Part shown: positions 10,501 to 19,200 of the stretch, piece after piece
How positions within the stretch are numbered: the stretch's first letter is position 1
Layout of the letters: every line of letters begins with the position of its first letter
Assembly: GCA_004173515.1 (NCBI GenBank)
Contig: SECN01000009.1
Span: forward strand, 1-47,952
Source of the DNA: Myxococcaceae bacterium
GTDB lineage: Bacteria > Myxococcota > Myxococcia > Myxococcales > Myxococcaceae
Length of the DNA: 47,952 bases
Direction of reading: 5' to 3'
Notes under the pieces: model-generated
The model's database searches: none
Seen by the model: only the letters and a program-made list of their open reading frames with translations
Told to the model about the DNA's origin: nothing
Made by a program: the position numbers and the translations under genes

Positions 10501-12320
10501 CCCGCGTCCCGGTTGGGCACCGGTCCTGCGTCCGTGCCGGTGCTGGAACCCGCGTCCGTCGTGGAGCCGGAGCCCGCGTCACGCGGCGGAGTGCCCGCAT
10601 CCACGCCCGCGTCTTGCGTCCCCGCGTCCACTCCCGCGTCTTGTGTCCCGGCGTCCACGCCCGCGTCTTGTGTCCCCGCGTCCGGTTCGTCCCCATCGCG
10701 GTGGACGATCACCGGATGGGTCGTGACATTGCCGCCCTGGTCCGTCGCGGTCACCTGGAGCAGGTTCTGTCCCACCGCGAGCGCGAGGGTGGCGCGATAG
10801 GAGCCGTCGGTGTCCTGCAGGAACTCGGTGGCGCCTGCCTTCACCGTGACGTTGGTGAGGTTGTCCTCCACCTGGAGCACGACCTCGACGTCATCCGTCG
10901 TGACGTGGTCGCCATCCTGCGGCGACACGCGGGTGACGGCCGGCGGCGTCCGGTCCACCACGAAGGAAAGCGCCCCCGTGGGAGACACATTGCCCAGGGC
11001 ATCCTCCGCGTTGACCCACAGGATGTGGGCGCCTTCTTCCGTGACGCTGGTTCCGCTCTCGAAAGGCTCTCCGTCCAGCACGGCATTTGAAGTACCGGGG
11101 TGAGCGTCCGAGATGGCATACGTGGGGGTGAAGCCCGTCTGACGCACCTCCCCCTGGCCCGCCCCGGCGAAGCTGATGACGGGCGGTGTGCGGTCGACGT
11201 CGAAGGCGATCGTCTCCGTCGTCGGGTTGAGGGCCGCGTCCCAGGCCGTGACGGTGAGGACGTGGTGCCCTTCCGTGACCGCGAGCGGCTGCCCGCTCCG
11301 CACTTCGATGACACCGTCCAGGTATGCGGCGAGGACGACCTCGCCGGGCCCTTCATCCGTGGCGCTGAAGACCGGGGTGATGGTGGCATCCCGGGTGAGC
11401 GCCGGAACGCCCGACACCGTGACCACGGGCGGTGTCAGGTCGATGCGGAAGCTCCGGATGACGGTGGTCGACAAGCCCCCCGCGTCCGTCACCTGGACCC
11501 GCAGGGTGTGCCAGCCCTCTTGCGTGACATACACATCACTTGTCGGAGGCACTGGAACGCCGTCCAGCCAGGCCTCCGATGTGAACTCGCTGCGTTCCTC
11601 GACGAGCCAGTAGATGAGCAGGGGCTCGCGAGACGCGTAGTCAGGCTCAAGGGGACTCGGAACCCCGTAGCCCCGAACAAACGAGACGACCGGCGGAGTG
11701 CTGTCCAGGAAGAACTGGATGGACTCGAAGGTCTCCAGCCCCGCCGCATCCACCGCCCACACATTGAAGTAGTGAACCCCGTCGCCGGAGACCTCCATCG
11801 ACCCGGTGGCGTCGTTGGACATCTGGAGGTCGGCGCTCACCTGGACCACCGTGAGCGCACTGTCGTCCGAGATCGTCCAGCCGACCGTGACGGCCCCGGC
11901 ATGGAGGATCTGGCCTTCCGTGACGCCCGTGATCGTCACGACCGGAGGAGAGACATCCGCGCTGAAGCCACGCGTCACCAATGACGAGAGGCCCATCGCG
12001 TCCGTCGCCCGGACGGAGAGGACATAGCGCCCGGTGTCGGTGACGAAAACGCCGCTGGAGACAGGAACGCCGTCCAGCCAGGCCTCGACGCTGGTCGCGT
12101 TCTCGTCGGTGACGGTCCACGTCACCGCGAACGGCGGCACCCGGGCTTCACCCTGGGCCACGCTCACGGAGATGGCCGGCGGCGTGACGTCCGACGTGAC
12201 CAATGCGGCGGCGACCTGACGCGGGTGCGCGGGTGCGCGGGGGGTCGCGTGTTCGTCCGCTCCGAGCCCGCAGCCCGCGAGCGCCAGCATCATCCCCAAA
12301 AGCATCCAACACCGGCTCAT
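1..12320 (-). CDS. RHS/YD-repeat giant lipoprotein with Ig-like N-terminus (3' end outside window)
   Basis: The frame is open from an ATG at 12320 to the left edge (4,106 complete codons), and the same frame reads sensibly at both ends. A lipoprotein signal with lipobox LAGC puts the lipidated Cys at residue 17. Order by eye: five or so Ig-like repeats (about 48-530, each opening TPP-V); an Asp-Ala-Gly-Thr-Gln linker (about 544-611); more Ig-like and a Big_5-like domain (to about 977); a carboxypeptidase-regulatory-like fold (about 984-1044, RVRGTVTD); a ZU5-like stretch (about 1057-1227); several unassigned domains; a DUF6531-like RHS entry domain (about 2350-2430, LASGHLALSHEDFSIP); then about two dozen YD repeats from residue 2600. 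RHS repeats form a shell that encloses a C-terminal, often toxic, domain. The conserved core motif and any toxin lie beyond the window, so the effector activity is unknown. The start overlaps the upstream parvulin gene (ATGA), so translation is probably coupled. N-terminal lipidation suggests a membrane- or surface-tethered RHS protein. The fold family is secure; the function is not. Confidence 0.93.
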   Translation of the reverse strand, partial: MSRCWMLLGMMLALAGCGLGADEHATPRAPAHPRQVAAALVTSDVTPPAISVSVAQGEARVPPFAVTWTVTDENATSVEAWLDGVPVSSGVFVTDTGRYVLSVRATDAMGLSSLVTRGFSADVSPPVVTITGVTEGQILHAGAVTVGWTISDDSALTVVQVSADLQMSNDATGSMEVSGDGVHYFNVWAVDAAGLETFESIQFFLDSTPPVVSFVRGYGVPSPLEPDYASREPLLIYWLVEERSEFTSEAWLDGVPVPPTSDVYVTQEGWHTLRVQVTDAGGLSTTVIRSFRIDLTPPVVTVSGVPALTRDATITPVFSATDEGPGEVVLAAYLDGVIEVRSGQPLAVTEGHHVLTVTAWDAALNPTTETIAFDVDRTPPVISFAGAGQGEVRQTGFTPTYAISDAHPGTSNAVLDGEPFESGTSVTEEGAHILWVNAEDALGNVSPTGALSFVVDRTPPAVTRVSPQDGDHVTTDDVEVVLQVEDNLTNVTVKAGATEFLQDTDGSYRATLALAVGQNLLQVTATDQGGNVTTHPVIVHRDGDEPDAGTQDAGVDAGTQDAGVDAGTQDAGVDAGTPPRDAGSGSTTDAGSSTGTDAGPVPNRDAGSEPNDPAPLLVVDAPTEQDVFGDEPFVVSGRVEGGKLPLKVTVAGVSLPVNGRDFTGALTLEGEGERRLQFEVTDALGRTATAQRTVVLDRSAPVIVFTNPPGNPSSAAVASSPYQLRGTVYEPHLVRLTVNGAEARLVADEFSVPIPLDETPDAGTLVRVVAQDLLGHKTIRELELKALNSWPRVHIETPLNGSEAADRSIPVRVRVTSSRELTKVLIGTASATPTEDPSIYVTTMGLAFGANTITAVATDVAGLSGSDSIVVNYRDPSREPLAVSGISPQPGAVEVEPNALVSVAFNKPIDPATLKQHFTVTVEGSSAALDGGFSVAPGAQTVSFIADAPLPVGTRLRVRVADVVPAQHPDAGMVGPFHSDFQIRKPLTRVRGTVTDTDFRPLSGVRVTLEDMDRSVVTGSDGNWTLFAPRGGEMVVRFEGGLTSDGRTLPSLRRRLVVTEGGDTVDATLPLTPVDLSSAQVVDALAATQLTFADRHPGLSVDVAAGSLSFADGRTHGVVTATQVPLHAVPLPLEGRAALAGLWQLGPSGLRLNTAVTVRLPNLTNMPKGSWALLLAHDPRRHVLERVGFGRVDPVDGKTLVSTQALPLPSLELLGYMPLTEDQGKAVALALGVVSPTDGGTGMRTVPDSRLGPTPTWKQLLDLFAPGKAYAQLGGIYYGGYSALDSLLNNTVPGAVTGQVRAPLERQLALELRKPEASALGTERQVALPYALPLDLSARFESADPYDVTNPESVQLFVEATGPSGEVLSPPEVSQGEGEAALTRLIPVPVGGTTHMTLTARSRTNVRVMKLEAELQPDGDAGVPGEDGGLVPAARLMLRKTQDTFSEADDEAVHSPVRFKGLRVTVTGPESGLAGVTGDTGGYGISVVSLGGESMGISCTEVPTGPRLVERMGFDGVVHYEPTINQYPVCSQTYTVSPGRSTRADILVDVRMLYGSLTFVDRRGQPLEGTCSDEHSSLDEDAGSGEYSRIAAKDVTSTEVHFFREDDLTIPIATFTTGKPNGPACDASTGQWEPNQPHGSYARVRTGPAANIRRVARERCRELERTDGGLSDADQGYYQANCVDNRTNYLRLNPGERLVVFAVNHATGYAGMSSVTVPTVNRVDRLPDGRCALDEGQEPLEVNEYGQELTLSRCTRAELGIPADVKLFPPELDVRVARRADAEGLPVAQRASLIRHGGAATTRDDFVQVSTHWRVRQVGEPETDAGAEPPPPVSPTDGGFDEAAWCADAGLLPDAGSCAPGVLQDRGMPGVALEVFCSELPEGSAQRAQGLCAQGAPRVVDVPAGVPPLAGRLVRVTGTAVEEPAVVIFPVKPGRHTATVQTALTYLDGSGRKVTVSSLPRANYYLHVVGYPVLAHDTNQNDLLDPSEQDPKPPDFVDEAWDAGGVGPALAVGLKNIYRARESDGTAMERYDRAREHEFRVLGLDAGGQVRASTGDLLPDGGTDWRVLDGSTPGATEDDLAYDFLLSQVTEPDAAQRSDVPVGDYTLRLGTDDYGIECPVHIDRVNKQIRGTCAGEYLAEVLSASDILYFELFLSGNADNVLYRFNFYGIAPRTDYVTASSRDTLEKSLAAPVSGGAGLAGTPVVAETDRPISQKARVYFAVDPDDVPATVRICEGQDCTGTKLLKRAKLTKQGGSLPFVITDEEGRAGRLVELAKPGANGARRFSLTLPNDLGSMQDAARRGNELLLKVQPDPSFFGLYNHDERVTTLGEPLGRYALVNAFAAGQTKVQGVNLASGHLALSHEDFSIPQFGEQLRFVRTFNNQSSVVTPQGLGWTHNFEGFVFEEEVGRYTVVLGGQSYDFPKCGQVSVEQRTATNCLPDKTHGGSLNVGLGTAPDGTPAVEFTTRDGMVYLFERLSTVSAEEGRRRWMLTRYSEGHGDPANPQEGWTHILYAGDSDRVERVERRPGNLVVVFTYEPILPEQSLEQLPPLWVSRFAERLRLKARTEDLQLLSSVGIYLQQHAQQDPLDPNKALYRVKFEHDAQGNLLRAERPTGFPRQAWAYTYAPPPAGTTGYTRWRLTNELTTARYQLTAHPIPAPSPGEALPFFDQWVATYARSGVSESYEHVDPAEVVDSVVTSGLGPAALTIAYDSELQRKVTRPDGVPVTYVLNGYGSVERQTVRGLPEQVTDWMSTQISPDKVTLANQAVLDYAVDSAHRLERVTLEALPQEGALATVGIQPNTALVDQQYTGPASQTFGVPSVRTTPGKNGTRSVHTTLSSQGDLERVTVYGAGNEKVYETGGRTYDSEGKGVLQSEVDALQQNIVYSDPSALGLPQLIELTHPNPSSKALAKVTRRLGYDPVGNVISSHDDETGADEEWEYDSLRRLLRHTIKGTPDQEWHYSYEPGDRSVTYREALAGVDHQRTVESREVFGGSEAGLLVTETLRYGPRVDEHWSEAVRTTTFRNGRQVSSTDALGVQRSYAYDTSGRMTGVTVTNPGSTSGPAAGTEEVRYEELDSNGNPRRVIDQNGLVTQLWYDYFGRPVRWDYTGTTSTAVPRETEEVDRDFTGAVVSRSFGGLAIPHVLNLTLDALGRTRVSESAGSPGGVHDTYQYDAMGRVVDHYDIITGTAETFAYDDALGRLTRYTRTTLAGPGSTAQVLEEEHEYQDTPTAGRRKVIITRRIASPTIPGGRQERFEQEVDLAGKVMKSIDLVDGVQAVTQYTYDARGSVKTITTPLGEVTTFTYDTAGHLLKKEEPGDASAPAAVTEFGVDGEGRVVLRKGPRTEDMWTYGYDAFGQLTSRTLVGTGSNATWSYAYGLQGAPGSDGTVPDRAARETDPLGHEVYRFFNAHQQLLKEVREEGAATGNVLTKVYAYDGPWPRKVVTTESTSGGGATGTPWKSTVERQEIDDRGRTLKAREHWEQGTQSYEYVTLSPWADRSVDIVLKGTTSSATVPDQLFTLELDGLGNTVRRTQDGLVDAWEFDADGNRVSATPAGGPKTTYAYDQGRLISTTLGSEETGLTYRLDGLVSKVTEQTGRAMEFAYAARGLLKSEKYGAGAETTETTYTYDAGGHMASRTVGAGTSDAKQWLYDHGPMGELLTVTMPGQGTFTYGYDALRRLKSIREPGVAVAVESFEYDYLGRQKSRTRGGSTWRTAWTQGVATLTGPGGLEADTVVSVQDGRGRTASRLFQPSPLTLDQQDLIQVTYAFDGQDGLLRAREQRNSGDVVNTFEFDDRHRLTKVIRGSDAVSYAYWADRDLVKRQTSQRGSEPERAMEFDYDTLSRPKEIRTYEGPTLRSKRGISFEAGGERLSRIEDDGTLGSTSERYCYDGRGWLTSIRGTLRTDTVDCGQSSAMPPLTLFGYEYDGRGNRLTESFRGNATGSVTVVTSYGYDGADRLTGVRYPDAKGVLYRLSPDGLRLGEKRVDSLAMGVPLNEQGYELVASPQTDWEYLYDAAGVLKSIESPLSQVTVFTTDKSGRVTSETPHDGAATTYAWDAAGRLAQVSMPTPVAGGTGTKTVKYRYGFDGLRRSRQVVGSDTPTEYLWG
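10594..10683 (-). repeat. 27-bp tandem repeat, 3.3 copies (Asp-Ala-Gly linker)
   Basis: Three near-identical 27-bp units (10594-10620, 10621-10647, 10648-10674) plus a 9-bp remnant, differing by single bases. Each encodes the nonapeptide DAGVDAGTQ in the RHS lipoprotein. The unit is a multiple of three, so copy-number changes keep the frame. It is a flexible acidic linker between two Ig-like blocks. Confidence 0.95.
12317..12320 (-). other. ATGA stop/start overlap, parvulin B to RHS lipoprotein
   Basis: The parvulin B stop TGA (12319-12317) overlaps the RHS lipoprotein ATG (12320), which is followed by a good lipoprotein signal. Only a G-run (GGGGGG) lies upstream as a weak ribosome site, so re-initiation coupling is likely. 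Confidence 0.8.
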
Positions 12321-13252
12321 GGCTGCAGCCCCCCGTCCACGCCCAGCCGCTCAGGGTGGGTCGTCACGGTGATCGTCTCGCGCAGTTCACGGGCGAGTTG
12401 CACCTGGGCTTCCTGGCGCGCCTCCGCTTCCAGCCGCCCGCGGCTCTCCTCGAACGTGGGCACCACCGTCCGCGCATCCTCCAGGGCCTCCACGAGGTGG
12501 AGCCCGTAGATGGACTCGAACGGACGCGACCGCTCGGAGCGCCCGAGCTTCACGACCTCTTCGAAGAAGGCCTTGTCCACCTGCCCCTCCTGCACCGTCC
12601 CCAGGTCCCCGCCCCGCGCCGCGCTCACCGGATCCTCCGAGGCTTCCCTCGCCACCTTCTCGAAGTCCTCGCCGCCCGCGAGCCGCGCGTTGATCGCATT
12701 CATCCGGGACCACGCCCGGTTGCGCGCCGCTTCGTCATTCGCCGCGACCTTCACGAAGAGCTGCCGGACGTGCACCTGCCGGCGGGACAGCGCATCCCGC
12801 GAAACCTCGTAGCGCTTGCGGAGCGCCGACCCGGTGACCACCGACGCCAGACGCTTTTCAAGCAGCGCCTGGGCCAGCACCTCGCGCTCCGCGGTCGCCA
12901 CCCGCGCCTTCACGGCTTCGTCGTCCGTCAGGCCCTCGCGGCGCGCCTGCTCCGCCAACAGCGAGCGGGACACCAACGCGTCCAACGCCTGGGCGGGCGT
13001 GGGCCGCCCCCGCGCGCTCTGCGCATCCACGTAGGCCGCGACCTCCGCGCGCGTCACCTTCTGCTTGCCCACCTCCGCCACCACCTTCGGGTCTCCGCAG
13101 GCGACGAGCAACAGCCCGGCCCCCGCGAACACCCACCCACGCAACAGCCGACGCGGGGACGGACGGGAAGGAGACGAAGCCTGGAAGGAGTGACGGCGGT
13201 TCATGGGCTCGGAGGAGTCAGGAAGGAGGAACGGTGCCGCGCGGGAGATCAT
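12317..13252 (-). CDS. SurA/parvulin-type peptidyl-prolyl isomerase lipoprotein (B)
   Basis: 311 aa from the ATG at 13252, which overlaps the giant gene's stop as ATGA and has GAGGTG upstream. An alternative ATG at 13204 gives 295 aa and a more usual signal length, but has no clear Shine-Dalgarno; the two cannot be separated here. The lipobox LVAC puts the lipidated Cys at residue 52 (36 from the later start). A SurA_N-like helical segment follows (LVSRSLLAEQARREGL), then a parvulin rotamase domain around residues 155-260 with the family signature ARGGDLG and the GLHLV motif (His252). The first conserved histidine of the parvulin pair is replaced by Gln164 (VRQLF). The protein probably acts as a periplasm-facing foldase or holdase. 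Its place between the two giant genes suggests it serves one or both of them; that is inference. Proline isomerase activity is uncertain with one catalytic His missing. Confidence 0.88.
   Translation of the reverse strand: MISRAAPFLLPDSSEPMNRRHSFQASSPSRPSPRRLLRGWVFAGAGLLLVACGDPKVVAEVGKQKVTRAEVAAYVDAQSARGRPTPAQALDALVSRSLLAEQARREGLTDDEAVKARVATAEREVLAQALLEKRLASVVTGSALRKRYEVSRDALSRRQVHVRQLFVKVAANDEAARNRAWSRMNAINARLAGGEDFEKVAREASEDPVSAARGGDLGTVQEGQVDKAFFEEVVKLGRSERSRPFESIYGLHLVEALEDARTVVPTFEESRGRLEAEARQEAQVQLARELRETITVTTHPERLGVDGGLQP
13249..13252 (-). other. ATGA stop/start overlap, giant gene to parvulin B
   Basis: The giant protein's TGA (13251-13249) overlaps the ATG at 13252, a usual sign of translational coupling. 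It depends on parvulin B really using this start and not the ATG at 13204. Confidence 0.6.
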
Positions 13253-16200
13253 GGAGCGGACACCTCACGGATGTTGAGGACGAAATCGCCGCCCTCGCTG
13301 TCGCCATCCACGACGATGACGACCCTTTCGTGCGCTTCCAGGTTCCACTCGATGCTTCGCGAACGGGGAGTGGTTCCAGGGGAGCCGCACGCCAGCAGCT
13401 CCTTCACACCGCAGGCAGGTGCCACGAGGGACAGTTCGGTCTCGATCCGGGAGTTGTTGGTGTTGAACTCGTAGCGACCCTTCACGGGTGCGGCCCAGAG
13501 GAACACCTTCTCGGGAGAGGTCCTGTACTCATCACCACAAGTGGACGCGCTGAACGCGCTGACTCCAGAGATGACTTCCGGTCTGCGCAGGGGAAGCGGT
13601 CCCGACGGCAGGTCCGTCGTGGTGACGCCACCGCAAGTGAAGGTCTCGCTGAACACGCCCGGGCCGAAGCAGGCCGGGTCGTCCGCATCCTCGAGCCCGT
13701 CCCCGTCGTCGTCCTGCAGGTTGGAGCAGAGCACAGAGCCCGGGGGATCCGTCTCGTCGTCATCCTCGGGAGACGTACACCCCGGATCGTTCGGGAAGTC
13801 GACGAGCGCGTCCTCGTCCCCATCGTCGTTCAGGCCGTTGGAGCAGGCCGTCGGCGGCCGGATGGAGAGACTGAAGTCCGCGGGACCGTCGGTCTCCACG
13901 AGCATCACGAGGTGCTCCCCCGCCTCCAACCAGATGGACTTGTCGAGCGGCTCCAACGGGTAGGTCTGGTTGCACTGCCCATCCAACGACGGGCCCAGGC
14001 ATGAGTCGCGTCGCAGGGTGAGCGTCATGTCCTCCTCGCCCACGAGCTGCAGGCGATAGAGGCCCCGGACAGGCGCGACCAGGTCATAGACGCGCTCCGG
14101 AGCGCTGTAGCCGAAGCAGCTCTCCAGGACATCCCCCGCGCCCCGGGTCGATCCCTCAATCACCCTGGGCAGCGAAGTGCTTGCCACGAGGGTGCCACAG
14201 TAGAGCTCGCTGGTGTCCGCGGCATCGAGGCACTCGGGGTCTTCGCCCTGATCCTTCAGCGCGTCACCCTCATTGTCCTTGCCATCACCGCACTCCGGGA
14301 GTTGCGGCGGATTGGACTCGTCGTCGTCCATCGGGGAATCGCAGCCCGGGTCGTTCGGATAGTCGACGGCATCATCCTCGTCGCCGTCGCTGTTCACCCC
14401 GTCGCTGCACCGCGGATCCTTGCACCAGGAGCCCTCCGCTCCCCTGTTGGAGCAGACCTGGTCGGACCCACACTCGAACCAGGGCTGCGCGGGATCGCAG
14501 CGTTCATCTGCATTGATGCGGCCCCCGACCTTGAGCCTACCGGTCCCGGTGCCCCCCACGATCAGGTAGAAGGGCGGATTGCTCGGAGTGCCGGACGGTG
14601 GTTCGAGCTGGAACTGCAAGGGCCACTCTGGCGCATTCGAAGTCCTGGGCTCCGAGCAGGTCCGGCTGTTGCCAGGACGCGTCTCCGCGCAGGTCCGTCG
14701 CACCTCCACCGCGGTGATGTGGGGATCGCCGTAGACGAACAACCGCCCCCTTCCGGGCATCTTGACGCCCACCACCCGGTCCGTGGAGTCAGGGCTTCCG
14801 CAGGCAAGGAATTCGTCCTTCTCCGCGCCCGTGAAGTCGAGGGTGAGGATGGAACCCGCCGTTCGCGCGGCGGCATTGAAGTCGATGGGCTCGGCGCAGC
14901 TCTCCCCATCTCCGCCCTCCTCGGAATCACCGCTCGCGCTGGAGCACCCCGGATCATCCGGCCAGTTCTTGAGACCATCCTGATCATCGTCCTCGGTGTC
15001 CGTGGGAGCACACGCCGGGAGTAGGGTCGGCATCTCCTCGCTGTCATCCCAGGGGGAATCACAGCCAGGGTGATTCGGATAATCGAAGACGGTGTCTTCC
15101 GGGTCCGTGTTGTTGATGCCGTCATTGCACTGCGACAGATGGCACCGGAACTCAGGCTGTCCGTTGGAGAGGACCTGCCCCGTGGGCGAGCAGCTTCCCG
15201 TCGTACACGGGAAGGTGGACTGCTCTTCTGGAACGCACCAGGCCCCTTCGCCCAATGACGCGCTCAGAATGGACAATCCCTGACCGGCCGGCACGCCTTC
15301 CACGAAGACACGTGCGTGTTTCGAGAACGCACCGGTGAACTCCTGGGCGTAGGAGCCTCCCGTCAAGACCCCATCGCTCGTGAAATTGCACGTGGGTGCA
15401 CCCATGGGAGTGCATGACGCCGGTTCCATGTCCTGGACCGCGATGCGTGGGAGCCGCGCGGTCTCATCTACTTCCCAGGCAGCAGAGAGCCTGAGCTTCG
15501 TCACGGGCCCGTCGAAGGGCAGCTCGTGCCACGACCCCGAGGTGAAGCTCCTGCCGCAAACCTCGTGGGCGGGCGCAAGGGCCTGCGACACGGGCCGCAG
15601 TTCGGTGGTCCTTGGGATGGGGACCGGCGCGGAGCACGTCTTCGCCGCGTCCTCCGGGTACACGGGAACCGTCAGGACAGCCAGGGCCTGACGCCCCCCG
15701 ACGGCCTGCGCGCTCGCCCGGGCCGTCAGCACACCGGTGGTGGTGGGCGTGTAGGAGCCCGACAGCCGGATGTCCTCGAACTCGGGCACCGGCGTCGCCG
15801 CCTGCTCAGCCAGGGGAACGCTCAGCCCATCCAACGACAGGCGCAGCCAGTCGAACTTCGGCGCGTCGCCGAAGACCCCATCGATGGCGAGAGACATGCC
15901 TCGCAGCACATAGGACGTCGGAGTGACGATGCTCGCTGTCGGACCGGTGTTCGCGACCACGTTCAGCGGGAGTTTGAAATCACGACGGGCGCCAAGACCA
16001 TCGATGACGGACCCCTCCGCATACCAGGTGCCCGTGCGCGTCGGCGCCACGTTGGCGACGGACCTCCGACAGATGGGCACTTCCTCCGACTCAAGACACG
16101 TAAGCGACGTGGTGGCGGGAATCAAGGCGCCGTCGGGTGTACGGACGCTCAAGTCCATGGAGGCGATTCCGTCCGGATCCACCGCCGTCACGGTGACCGT

Positions 16201-19200
16201 GACGGGATAGCCCTCGGGGCTCCTGTTGTTGCTCGGGTATTCATCAATGGTCCTGAAGACGCTGCGAACGGTGTTGAGCTTGAAGCTCTTGAAGAACGCC
16301 TGCGTCGCGCTCATGTCGCCGTCATCCACAGCGGTCACCAGGAAGCCGACATAGTCATGACCTTCCAGGTCGGGGTCCGTCAGTCCGGGGAAGGTGTAGG
16401 TGGCCGTGAGCGTCCCGCCGTCGGTGACAGAGCCGAGGAGCTCTGAAGTACCGCCCGTCACATGGGAGTCGTCGAGCCACTGGCCACCGACAATGGCCCG
16501 GGCCTCGATGTGGCGGATCCCACCAGCGCTCGGGCTGGCCGTGAAGGACAGGCTGTACTGCTGCCCAGGTACCGCTTCGTACTGAGCGCCCGCGTCGTTG
16601 GACATGAACATGGACAGCTCGGGCGGATTGCGCTCGGGAGCGACCACGTAGTCCCAGGTCTGCACGAACGGAGCTCCGCCCATGAAGTCCTCGACCACGG
16701 CCTTGAGCTGGACCCGATGCCCCAGCATCTCCGGGGGCAAGGTCAGCGTAACGGGAAGCGCATAGGGGTCCGGGTAGTCGCCGAACTTCGACGCGGTGCC
16801 CAACAGCTGGCCATCCAGGTACAGCCGGAAGACGGAAGGCCCCGAGTCATGGACATAGACAGTGAAGGCATTCACCGCGGGGCTGATGCGCAGGACCTCC
16901 GGCATGTCCGACAGGCTGGGAGCGTCGTTCGTGTCCGACTTCAGCTCCACGTCGAGGGTGGTGGTGACTGGCACGCCCCGGCTGTCCACGGCGGTGACGA
17001 CGAGGTTGCCGGGCGGATTCGGCGACCGGAACACCGGCAGGCGGAAGTCCCCCACGAAGTAGCCCGGGTAATAGAACGGCGAATAGGGGTCCGTGCTGGC
17101 CGCGACCGACAGCGATCCGAGCAACACGCCATCCAGGCTGGCGGTGACCGTATAGGGCGGCTCCCCGCGGTTGACCTTCGCCTCCAGGCGGATGGGCTGT
17201 CCCGAATAGAGGGGTTCCGACCAGCCGGTGTTGGTGAGACTGGCCTCGAGCGTCATCTCATCGGATGTCGCCGGGGCACGCACCCGCACCGTCAATTCGG
17301 GGGATATCGCTTCGACGCCCCCCGCGCCACGCGCCCTCACCTGGAGCTTGAAGCGCGTCGCCACGCTCGTGGCACTCGGCACCTGCCACGCGACCCGGGG
17401 ACGCTCCACGTCGAGCCGCGACCACGGCCGTCCGTCGACGAGCAGCTCCGCGTCATCCACCCGCAGACCCGCCACGAGCGCATCGACGAGGACCCACTCC
17501 CCCGCATCCGCGTCGACCACCGCCGAGGCCGTCATCAGCCGTGCGGAGGCGGCGACAGGCATGTCCGGCGCGGGGAACACCCGGACGCCGTCCACACCCG
17601 ACGCCACCACCACGGTGGAGCCCATGAGCGAGGCATCCCTGGCGCCCGGGGCAGCCATCGTCGTGCGCCGCACGGGCGCCGAAAGGGTGCTCACATCCCA
17701 GGCCTCCACGCCTGCATCCGTCACGATCAGCGCGAGCCGACCGGACAGCCGGATCCTCCGGATTTGTCCCCCGGTCGTGGAACCGCCACCGCGCGACGCG
17801 GGCATCGCCCCCCCCAGGTCGTAGACCCGGAACGCCGTCCCCGCGCCGGCCACGACGACGTCACCTTCGAGCGCCACCGCGTCCGCCGCGCCCGTCACCG
17901 ACGCGCGCGTTTCCAACCCACCCTCGGCGTCCACGCCCACGACCGTGAAGCCCTGGGCGCCCAGCGCCACCACCGCCCGGCGCTCATCGCCCGAGAGATC
18001 CACGGGCACCGAAGTCAGCTCCAGCGTGCCCAGGTTCTGCGCGTCCGCGGTCGTCACCGTGAAGAGCCGATCGGGCCCCAGCGCCCAGAGCCGCTTCGGT
18101 GACACGTCGAAGCGCGACAGCGCCCCCAGCGCGGCCAGCCGGCCACCGCGGGTGGTCGTTCCCGCCCCCTCGAACGAGAAGAAGCCCTGGTTGTCCTCGA
18201 CCCAGACCGACAGCTTCTCCGGTCCCAGGATGAAGACATCGCGTCCGACCTGCACCGTTTGACGCGCCGCCGCCAGCGTGGCGAGCGGCTCCGCGAACGT
18301 CGGCGAGGTGGGACGCTCCAGGTCCAACAGGCGCGGTCCATCCACGCTCGCGAGCCACCCACCCCGGCGCGAGGCCGACACCGACGAGACATTGAGTGAC
18401 AACATTCCCAGGGCGGTCGGAGCAGCGCCCACGGCCTGAACGGGGAGCGCGCGCACCCTCACGCCCGCGTCGGTGGCGGCCAGCAGTACCCCGCCTGACA
18501 CGGTGAGCGCCGTGGCATCCAGGGGCTCCATGGCCACGAACGTCGGCCGCCACGGATCCCTCACGTCCACGGACCGCAGCCAGCCATCCTCACAGGCCAG
18601 CCACGCCGTGCCCCCGGCGACCGCGACCGCACGGACGCCCGTGCCCAGCACGAGGCCAGGTCGCGCCAGCGTCTGCGGGCCATCGAGCAGGACCATCTCC
18701 AGGCCCTGAGCCGTGCCCACCACCAGCCAGCCCCCCATCTGCTCCGCGGCCTTCGCGACGCCGGTCAGCCTCCACTGCTTCGTTGGTGCGCTGTCATGCG
18801 CGATGTTGCCACGGATGTAGTTCACCCCCAGGTCGCGGTACGCCGCGAAGACATGATCCGCGGAGGCCGTCAGGATGGGCCCCTTGTCATAAAGGTACGA
18901 GCTGTTGAAGACGGGGATGCCGGGCTCTCGCAGGTCCACGGTGTAGATCAACTCATCGGTGCTCGCGAAGGCACGGTTCACGCCGCCCACGGACACCACG
19001 GGATTGCGGGAGGAACTCCTCGCGTTGCCCCGGAAGCGTGGCTGCTCCGGAACAGAGACATCCACCACGTCCAGACCCAGGGCGCCACGCGCGATGAGCA
19101 GGTATTGCTCCATCAACGCGATGCTGGCCGGCTCCGACCCCAGGGTCAGCGTCGCCAGGGGCTGGAGCGTCGGCGCGGCGCCATGCGACAGCCGTCCCAG

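Noticed and set aside
13249..13330. A possible MYXO-CTERM or other sorting tail at the giant protein's end
   Set aside because: The last residues are a beta-strand-like segment ending NIREVSAP, with no hydrophobic helix, Cys motif or basic cluster.
12203..13474. A 423-codon plus-strand frame opposite parvulin B
   Set aside because: The translation is Arg/His/Leu-rich with no recognisable domain, and the opposite strand carries a clear parvulin lipoprotein.
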